Below are positions 57,209-64,000 of a stretch of DNA of 64,000 nt, one piece after another. This DNA is from Zarea fungicola. Its lineage: Eukaryota > Ascomycota > Sordariomycetes > Hypocreales > Cordycipitaceae. The stretch is from assembly GCA_900169235.1 (NCBI GenBank), contig FWCC01000288.1, positions 1 through 64,000 of the forward strand. The letters are read 5' to 3'. The translations under genes and the position numbers were made by a program. Positions within the stretch are counted from its first letter, which is position 1, and each line of letters begins with the position of its first letter. Below the pieces are notes generated by a model that saw only the letters and a program-made list of their open reading frames with translations, was not told the origin of the DNA and ran no database searches.

Positions 57209-57261
57209 ATAGTACAATGGTCCTCAATACTCATACACGCTGTTCTTTTACGCTCTTTGCT

Positions 57262-58355
57262 TCAAGGAAGCTTCCAATAACGGGCGTACAATCTTTCAGC
57301 ATGCCTCACCAAATTGTCAAACTTTTGCAACCTCGTCGCCAGTTCATCCCCACTGTCCTCACACCATGCCAGCCCGCCTTGGCCCGGGAGAAGAAGATGG
57401 GTATACGCAAAGACTTCTGCATCCAGCACGCCGGGCCCGGCCGCACCCCCAAACCAGGAGTGATGCTCCTCATCGCTGGTGCTGTTGCCGCTGCTGCGGC
57501 TTTGGTGATTTAGCAGCTGCGAGAGGGCGGCAAAGGCAGCCTCAGCGTCGTCGAAGAGCTGCACGACGTCCATGGCGGTGCGACGGGTTGCCTTGAGAAT
57601 CTCCGTCGTAGCGGCGGCGCGGAGGGCAGAGCGCTGGGTTGGGTGCAACAGGGAGGACGGGGAGAGGTAGAGGGTTGCGAGGAGGGTGTCGTTGGCGGGG
57701 TTGATGTATAAAGCGTGAAGCTACAAATAGAAAATCAGCAAAGAATTTTATTACTAAAAATGGATTGTTTGCATCAGGAGAGGAGGCCACGGAATTTAGG
57801 GAGAGCCTTACCCAAGCTGGTCGGATGCTATTCGCCATCAACGCCTGGTAGGCATCTATCCGCGGCGAGGGGTCGTCGAGGTTGGCATGGGGCGCGTGTT
57901 GGCGGGCATACCGCGCAATCTTTTCGCCCGTCAACGGGACTGTCGTCGCGGCTGTCGAGGGTAAAAGGAGAAAGGGCAGTGTGCCAGACGGGGAGGCGTG
58001 GTTGGAGGAGGGCACGAGGACGACGTCAATGTTGGCGATTCGGAGGATTGTCTTCAAAACAAGGCAAAGCAAATCATTAGCTTTATGCACTTGGGGTGGA
58101 ATGGGTTAAAATTACCTGCCACTTTAGACATGACGGGTTATAGCTCGCCAGACCACGCTCTGCATCCTGTGCATGCGCAAAGACGTAGAGACGGGGAAGC
58201 GTGACAGCGGTGGCGTCGTCGGTGACGCTGGTGTCGGGAGAGCGCGCCGGGAGGGCTTCGGCGGGGTGGACGGCGAGGGGGAAGGACTTGAAGAGGGTGC
58301 GTATGGATGCGGGGGCGGAAAAGAGCCCGGATGAGGGCGAGGATGTTGTGGCCAT
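57262..58355 (-). CDS. SAM37: SAM complex subunit Sam37 (Tom37/metaxin-like)
   Basis: Mitochondrial outer-membrane protein of the sorting and assembly machinery that inserts beta-barrel proteins. Exons are 58355-58116, 58051-57812 and 57720-57262, giving 312 residues, close to yeast Sam37 (327). The N-terminal part has the thioredoxin-like metaxin fold, with LPRLYVFAHAQDAERGLASY and, across the first splice, CLKWQTILRIANIDVVLVPS. SGTLPFLLLPS is the substrate-pocket region of the family. Exon 3 joins as NSIRPAWLHALYINPANDTL and continues through the helical C-terminal GST-like domain (LDAEVFAYTHLLL). No C-terminal membrane anchor is evident. The family assignment rests on these segments. Confidence 0.82.
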
Positions 58356-58927
58356 TGCGTATTGCTGTGATGGATGGGATGGTACGGATTTGGCGGTAGA
58401 ATGCAACTTTTTGGGTGACGTTTTGAGCGGTGAGTGGGTCCTTGATGCGGCGTGTAAGTGAATGACATTACTCTGCAGAGAATATCAAGGCAGAGAATTC
58501 AAGCACCAGACTATTACCAGACTATTACCAGACTATTAGCACTAGACTAGGAGTATGATATTAGTAGACGTCGAAGCGAGGAAAAAAAGAAGAATTAGGC
58601 AATGGGATATAATTTCCAGTGCACACGGAGCAGGAAGAAACAAGAAGCTATCTCGGGATGGTTTTAAAGTATGTGGCGTGAGCCAATGTCACTTAAAACG
58701 ACGGTTTTAAAATAGTCTCTATTATCAATGTCTGTATAAAGATTGTGCTCTGATAACTCGGTCGCTTGTCGAGTAACGAGAAGGCTGCGTAGCGAAGGAC
58801 TAGGACGACTATGTAGTACGTGCTCTATAATATAAATAGCAAGCAAATGTTTGAAAATAAAACAATTGAGTAAGAATAATTAAAGAATAATTAAAAGCAA
58901 CAAGCTCCTCTTCCACCAATACTCACC
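58356..58927. other. intergenic region
   Basis: 570 bp upstream of the Sam37 gene. It contains an 11-bp triplet repeat (58506-58538) and otherwise AT-rich sequence. I see no gene. Confidence 0.45.
58506..58538. repeat. 11-bp tandem repeat, three copies
   Basis: CCAGACTATTA repeated three times exactly, about 150 bp upstream of the Sam37 start. Confidence 0.92.
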
Positions 58928-59475
58928 ATGTCCCACCGAGTTCAACAGCTACAATGCCTTTTTCGTACCGGCTTCTCACCACCATGCTCTCCTCTCCAAG
59001 GCCGAGTCGTCCCTCTGGCGCCGCAGCTCCTGGCGGCACGCACGCATCCAACTATGCTGCCGCTGTCTTCGCAATGCGGCATCATGGCGGCGACGATTGA
59101 CAAGCTCGTCTCGAGGGTCTGCAACACGCCTGCCCAAAACTGGGCTACCATGATGTGTCGCTAACAACATACGTCTCCATCAAAGGGCGGTTGACATGTG
59201 CGCAGGCGTGCTCAAGAATGCAGATAAAGAGACGGTGATGGAGAGGGTTGCTCATGGTGCCGTCTTGCTGCCGACGGGCACGGGGGAGGAGACGGAGGCA
59301 GTGCCGGTGAATGTGTTTGTGAGTTCGTTTAGCATGTCGTACTTGTATTTTCATTTGGTGACGGCGTATAATATTCTAGGGTGTGGAATTGGGCAAGGGG
59401 GATTATATGGCGGTGTTTAATAAGACTTTGGACGGGAGCTTTTCCTCGCTTCGCTCTGTAGCAATGGGGAATTGA
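58928..59475 (+). pseudogene. DUF1993-family gene broken by several frameshifts
   Basis: Successive parts of one DUF1993-like helical protein can be read, but in changing frames. MSH at 58928 leads to EFNSYNAFFVPASHHHALLS from 58938. LLAARTHPTMLPLSSQ and GIMAATIDKLVSRV lie in the frame ending at 59164. TTYVSIKGRL starts near 59164. DMCAGVLKNADKETVMERV through VSSFSMSYLYFHLVTAYNIL runs from 59193 to about 59378. GVELGKGDYMAVFN starts near 59380. The order and the YFHLVTAYNIL / LGKGDY endings are characteristic of the family. No set of GT-AG introns joins them, so at least four indels are present. Either the gene is dead or this part of the assembly has clustered errors. Confidence 0.62.
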
Positions 59476-60792
59476 ATAGCCCTCCTTTGACTGACACGGA
59501 CAGAACCCGAGATCGCCGTTGGGGATGTGCACTGGGCATAACACAGTCAGACATGGTGGACGGTAATACAAAGTAACGTTGATGTTATTATTTAATTTAA
59601 TAATGGAATAATGGAATAATTTCATGTGTTTTTTTTGCAAAAGCGTAAAGAGGCGTCCAGGCAAGCCACCACATGCAAGATCCATTGCTGCAAGATTGCC
59701 CTCTGCGGGTGCCAGGGCAGCGCAACGTAACGCCGGGGAGCAAAGCCACGCCAGAAACCCCGATTTATGCCCCGGATTCCGTACGGTTGCAGGGTCCTTG
59801 ACCAGGTTGTCACCATCCTGCCGAGGCTGTATTGCAGTCGGCCTGTGGAGACGGCCTTAAAAATCGGCTCAGCGTGTCGAGATTTGTCCTTATGAATCCT
59901 CGTTTAATTAATTAGGCGTCGAATCAGCTACGGCAACCGAGGTTTATAGTCCAGTGCAACCAACAGTTCAATCAACTCCCCGCACAAGAGGCCGTCATCC
60001 CCCCCGCTCTCCATTTAGTGCAACTAGTTGCTGTAGCTCAGAGAAATCATTTCATGCGCTGACGAATTGCACTCGCCGTTAAAGGCAGACTGAACCAGGC
60101 CATTTTGCACGTTAGGAGCATGGATAGCAGAGATGACACTCAACAGTAACCAAGCCAGCCAGCCACCAGCGGACTACTCTCGGCGTTATTCATCACCGGC
60201 GCGGCAAACTAAACTCTCGTCTGCCACGGCGGAACTTTCTGCCCTGTGTTGGTGGTTGGCTTTGGCCACTTCCGACGACGTGCATATTTTTCATCTACAG
60301 CCGATCGCCTAGTCCTGGTCCTAGCCCCCCATCTTCCCCTCTTCATCACACGACATCAACATCCTCTCGTCCTTTCCACTTGTTCCAAATTAATTCCTTC
60401 CTCTGCCAAAGGAAATGGGTTCGAGAGAATAATATACACATCATCTGCCGCCGTTGTCGCTGCTCTTACACATTCGTCACTGCTGTGCTGCATCCGGCCC
60501 AACTCCCCGTAACCTCACCAAAACGTCTTGCGACACACCCACAAGTCTACTCGTTGATTTCGCTGCCCTTTCACACACACCTCGAATTTATAAAAAACGC
60601 CATCATTCCGTTTCTCCATCTTTAAAAAGGGTAATTGACTGCCGTCTTGTCCGCACGCACCACCCTCGTCTTCTTCCACCCCACACTTCAGCGGGGAAAC
60701 CAAATTCTCGACACCAAAGCCATCGTCACCAAACACTGCACCAAAATTGCAGACTACTTCCAAACTCTTTCGACTACAAAATTACACACAGT
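59476..60792. other. upstream region of the 71-residue ORF
   Basis: 1.3 kb with no supported gene. From about 60240 the sequence is strongly CT-rich, like a long 5' leader. It contains short upstream frames, for example ATG at 60415 followed by a stop five codons later. Confidence 0.4.
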
Positions 60793-61008
60793 ATGAACAG
60801 TTCATCGGCATCCCAATCCTCCTCCACCATGCCCTCGTCGGTCCGCACCTCGCCCAACCAGCTGGCCACGGCCCCCGCCCCGCCGCCCTCCGAGATGAAG
60901 ACGCCCTCGACCGACGCCTTTCTCAAGGACTTTACCCTTGTCGCCGAGGCGGCCAAGCGCGCTCAAGTCGCCGTCATGGTCCGAGACTTTGAAAACTGCG
61001 GACTCTAA
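60793..61008 (+). CDS. small protein of unknown function
   Basis: A 71-residue ORF starting MNSSSASQSSSTMPSS. The first 40 residues are Ser/Pro/Ala-rich and disordered. The C-terminal 30 form a probable amphipathic helix (DAFLKDFTLVAEAAKRAQVA) and end MVRDFENCGL. Codons strongly favour C or G in third position, as in the clear genes of the window, in contrast to the flanks. The frame remains open upstream to 60454, but that part is untranslated-like CT-rich sequence. I do not recognise a named family. The long leader and small size suggest a regulated small cytosolic or nuclear protein; this is inference. Confidence 0.55.
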   Translation: MNSSSASQSSSTMPSSVRTSPNQLATAPAPPPSEMKTPSTDAFLKDFTLVAEAAKRAQVAVMVRDFENCGL

Positions 61009-61671
61009 AATTTATCCGTCTCGAGGATCAACAGTGTCTCACCTTGACAATGGATATAATGTCAGACCCAACATGTCGCACAATTTCCTTTACATGCTTC
61101 AACGGGCAGGTTCAGTGCGAAACTGTTTTAAAACACACACGAACCCACGACACGGCAATTTATACACGATCCCACCAAAAGCAAGACATGGCCATTTGGT
61201 CAACAGGTTTTCGGTGTTTTGAGCTCGACGGCTTTTTCCGCCTCTTCTCTTACAAAACCATACACTGGGATGGCAGAGATTGTTTGCGGACAACAACTTT
61301 TCTTTTTTTTCCCTTCCCTTTCCTTTAAAGATCTCGCATCGCTTCTGGCGCAGACTGAGTGGTGTTTTGCTGTTTCATAATTTGGTTGGATGATATTTTG
61401 GTGGACTCGGGCACGCACCAACCTCTAGATCAACCTGGCTGGCCCAACTAGATTTATGTTTGTTTTCGGGCTGTTTCCTTGATTTTACTACCTCGTTACT
61501 GCCTTTGTATTTAGATAGCATAGCCGGTATACCCTTAGTAGACGGATGGACGGATATGGATGATGTAGTGATATGCCAATGGCAATTTAAATTACACTTT
61601 ACGCAGCACCACATCTTCTATTTAATATGCACAAGAAAAGTCTTATTATACAAATTTCAGTCTAGATTCCC
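61009..61671. other. convergent intergenic region
   Basis: 660 bp between the small ORF (+) and the short-chain dehydrogenase (-) 3' ends. T-rich runs near 61300-61330 suit a 3' untranslated region. No gene is seen. Confidence 0.45.
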
Positions 61672-62664
61672 CTATATCTTGGACGCCAATGATGCACCGC
61701 CATCCAAACGAATCAAGGCACCATTGCAGTACGCACTATAATTCCCAGTTAGCAAGTGTACCCGTCATGACGCAGACAGCAACAAAAACTCACCCAGCAG
61801 TACTCGACAGGAAAATGCACGTGCCTGCCGCATCCTCCGCTTGTCCCACTCGTCGCAGCGGCACCTCGGCCTTGATGTAGTCTCCGATGGACTCGAGCGT
61901 CGCCTTCATCATGTGGCTCGGAAACGGCCCACACGCCACCACATTGCTCGTCACGAACCGGGGTCCCAGCTCTCGCGCCAGATGCCTCGACAGCTGGTGC
62001 AGCCCGGCCTTGGCCGCCGAGTACGCAAACGTCGCCGTCGCCGGGGCCCGGATGCCGTCGATGCTGCCAATGTGAATCACGCGCGCCGGGTCCGCCTGGC
62101 TGGCCGCGGCCTCGAGCAGCGGCAGGGCCTTTTGCGTGAGGGTGAAGACGCGCTGCAGGTTGAGCGTCAGGACCTTTGTCCAGCCCGCGTCCGGGTACGT
62201 GTCAATGTCGGCGCCCCACGCGGCGCCGGCGTTGTTGACGAGCACGTGCAGGCCCTTGGAGCGGCCGTCGGTCGACGAGGTGATGCTGGCGGTGAGCTCG
62301 GCGACGAGGCGCTCGCATTCTTTGTAGGATTGCAGATCGGCGGCGATGGCGGCGATGGAGCCGCCCTTGGACGAGGCGACAGCGGAGAGTTCGGCCACGA
62401 CAGCGTTGCAGGCGGCGGCGTCACGGCCGGTGATGTAGACGTGGCAGCCCGACTCGACGTAGCCCTGGGTAATCATGCGGCCGATGCCTTTTGCGCCTGG
62501 GATTGTTAGTTTTTTTCTTTCTGGGGTATGCCATTGGGAGTAATTTGGTTTACCTCCGGTGATGAGCACATTCTTGCCCTATTTGTGATGAACATGTGAG
62601 CTCATGCAGTCTGAAGTTGGAAGCTGCAACGTACCTTGATATTAAAGAGAGATGCGGAATCCAT
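61672..62664 (-). CDS. short-chain dehydrogenase/reductase
   Basis: NAD(P)-dependent oxidoreductase of the classical SDR family. Four exons: 62664-62635, 62578-62554, 62496-61794 and 61735-61672, giving 273 residues. The 25-nt second exon is required: it rebuilds GKNVLITGGAKGIGR, the cofactor loop TGxxxGxG. NNAGA, the Ser of HIGSIDG and the catalytic YSAAK are all present. The end GAYCNGALIRLDGG, created by the last splice, is the usual SDR C-terminal strand. It resembles fungal 3-oxoacyl-ACP-reductase-like or RhlG-like SDRs of unknown substrate. The start MDSASLFNIKGK is typical of this subgroup. It is divergent from the methyltransferase gene 750 bp away. Confidence 0.92.
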
Positions 62665-63412
62665 GGCTTCGAATTGATGATTGATGCAATAGCGTATAAA
62701 TATAAACAATTACGCTCAATTCTTCACTTGAACAAAACAGATTGAAAGGTGAGATGCAGGTGTGCTTATTACTTTACCATGGTCCACGCTGGAAGCCTCG
62801 GCAACCGGATGATAGTGCTGCACCGTGATAGGCCAGCGAACCCACTGCTGCAAACGCCCAAATAGCAGAGCACCCAAGCTCTAAGCTGCCTGAACAACCA
62901 AGCCGACTCGTCTGTGCATTTCACTCATCTGTATTCACCCATCTTCTGCCATTTGTGTATCTTCTCTTCAATTACCATCGGCTTGCAAAGAAGAAATCTC
63001 CGTCATATCTGCAGCCCTGTGGCGTTGCCTTGCATCATGCCACTCACGTGTACCCGTCTGCAAACTGCAAACGCCTGCACGCCCCCTGCACGTCACTGAC
63101 GCATGCAACCACGTCGTCACTGCAGACATGACCCTCACATATCAACAGTATCAGCATCAACCTTTACTGGTATAATTCATCTGTTGATTTCAAACCAACT
63201 CCACCATATTCCTATTCCAGCCCTCCCACTTATTACCGTTAACGTCATCCCGGTCCACTCCGGCATCGCCCACTCCCACCCTTCCCCACCCCCACCAAAA
63301 GCGTTCTTGCTGCCCCTCTGTGATTCCAAGACTACGAGCCTGTTTTCCACACTTTTGTTCTTCATTTCAATAAAACTCTTGTTTCCATCCCTCGTTTCAC
63401 ATCCAGACTGCC
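62665..63412. promoter_or_regulatory. divergent promoter region
   Basis: 748 bp between the starts of the short-chain dehydrogenase (-) and the TPMT-like gene (+). CT-rich from 63.2 kb to the right-hand ATG. No gene is seen. The two genes could share regulatory sites, but none was identified. Confidence 0.4.
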
Positions 63413-64000
63413 ATGGCCGCCCCAGACACCACAAACCTCAACATCCTCCGCGACACATTTGCCGCCGCCGGCCCCTCCTCCGAACAGCAGCAGGCAGCCT
63501 GGGACAACCTCTACCAGCACGACTTTCACCCCTGGGACCGCGGCGGCCCCTCTCTCGCCCTCGCCGACCTCTTGAACCAGCGCCCTGATCTCGTCGTCCC
63601 TGCCCAGGACCTCGATCGCCGAGGGAACCCCCTCCACGATGCCAAGGGCGCAATTGTCCGTCGCACCGCTCTCGTCCCCGGTTGCGGGCGCGGACATGAT
63701 GTCCTCTTGCTCAAGACGTTTGGTTATCATGTGACTGGGCTGGACAGCAGCGCCGATGGGATACGACGCGCCAAGGAGAATGTCGCAGCGTTGGAGGCGA
63801 TGCCCTGTGCTGTCCAGCCGACGGGTGATGTGCAAATGGGTGAGGAAGCGTGGGCTGTCGCGGATTTCTTTGCACAAGATTGGACAAGGGGGCTGGGAAC
63901 GGATGCAACGGGCAAGTTTGATCTTATATACGACTATACTGTAAGTCTTTGGTCCTCGCTTTGCTCGATTGCCTGCTTTTCAAGGACATGCTCGTTCACC
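63413..64000 (+). CDS. TPMT-like methyltransferase, 3' end outside the window
   Basis: First exon (63413-63940, 176 codons) of a SAM-dependent methyltransferase of the thiopurine/thiol methyltransferase (TPMT, HOL-type) family. Relatives methylate thiols, thiocyanate or halide ions. AAWDNLYQHDFHPWDRGGPS is the family's N-terminal substrate-side motif. LVPGCGRGHDVLLLKTFGY is motif I, and VTGLDSSADGIRRAKEN follows. The exon ends FDLIYDYT at a GTAAGT donor at 63941. Only the start of that intron is in the window, so the C-terminal half is missing here. The ATG is in good context (GCCATGGCC). Confidence 0.88.
   Translation, partial: MAAPDTTNLNILRDTFAAAGPSSEQQQAAWDNLYQHDFHPWDRGGPSLALADLLNQRPDLVVPAQDLDRRGNPLHDAKGAIVRRTALVPGCGRGHDVLLLKTFGYHVTGLDSSADGIRRAKENVAALEAMPCAVQPTGDVQMGEEAWAVADFFAQDWTRGLGTDATGKFDLIYDYTVSLWSSLCSIACFSRTCSFT

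Larger units (their letters stand above)
56595..57261. other. convergent intergenic region with repeats
   Basis: 667 bp between the 3' ends of the RanBPM-like gene (+) and Sam37 (-). It carries two separate repeat groups, listed next, and no gene. Confidence 0.55.

Noticed and set aside
60405..60430. GGTTCGA-like word suggesting a tRNA B box
   Set aside because: The surrounding sequence does not form a tRNA cloverleaf, and no matching A box lies at the right distance. No other tRNA candidate was found by eye.

Overview
The window comes from a filamentous ascomycete, most likely a Sordariomycete and plausibly Hypocreales. Almost every gene carries short introns of about 45-75 nt with GTRNGT donors, CTAAC/CTAAT branch sites and YAG acceptors. 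The gene set includes a class III chitin synthase, a Ras2/RasB-type GTPase, Opy2, SIN Cdc14 and a NEDD8 E2, all typical of Pezizomycotina. Placement below class is inference from protein resemblance. No bacterial, viral or transposon gene was recognised, and I found no convincing tRNA.

Layout. 1-4.3 kb is gene-poor, with two possible broken small secreted proteins. 4.3-13.1 kb holds a five-exon aldo-keto reductase (+), an intronless sugar-porter MFS transporter (-), a molybdopterin sulfite-oxidase-type enzyme (-) and mitochondrial ketol-acid reductoisomerase Ilv5 (-). 14.5-18.8 kb carries Ubc12 (-) and class III chitin synthase (-). After a 3.5 kb empty stretch come Opy2 (+) and Ras2 (-), arranged tail to tail. 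28.5-31.9 kb holds a heme-catalase-fold peroxidase (-), a two-part GNAT acetyltransferase (-) and a very small secreted protein with a cystine-knot cysteine pattern (-). 33-38 kb has SIN Cdc14 (+), a cysteine-repeat membrane protein (-), and a seven-exon ferric reductase (-). 38.6-45.1 kb has a small helical secreted protein, a TAM-type methyltransferase and indoleamine 2,3-dioxygenase, all on the minus strand. 47-51.7 kb has a large Ser/Thr-rich orphan (-) and the INO80 subunit Ies4 (+). 54.3-58.4 kb has the GID-complex/RanBPM homologue (+) and the Sam37 homologue (-), tail to tail. The last 6 kb has a frame-broken DUF1993 gene, a 71-residue ORF, a short-chain dehydrogenase (-) and the first exon of a TPMT-like methyltransferase (+) that runs off the window.

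How the genes work together. Most are unrelated housekeeping genes. Several bear on hyphal growth and septation (chitin synthase, Ras2, Opy2, Cdc14, Ubc12), but they are scattered and in mixed orientation. I see no biosynthetic cluster, CRISPR array, mobile element or new multi-gene system. The most interesting material is small and accessory: the knottin-like secreted peptide, the cysteine-repeat receptor-like protein beside a ferric reductase, the decayed small genes, and tandem repeats at gene 3' ends, one of which includes the opy2 stop codon.

Exon boundaries were worked out by hand from splice signals and reading phase. Every multi-exon model given closes in frame.
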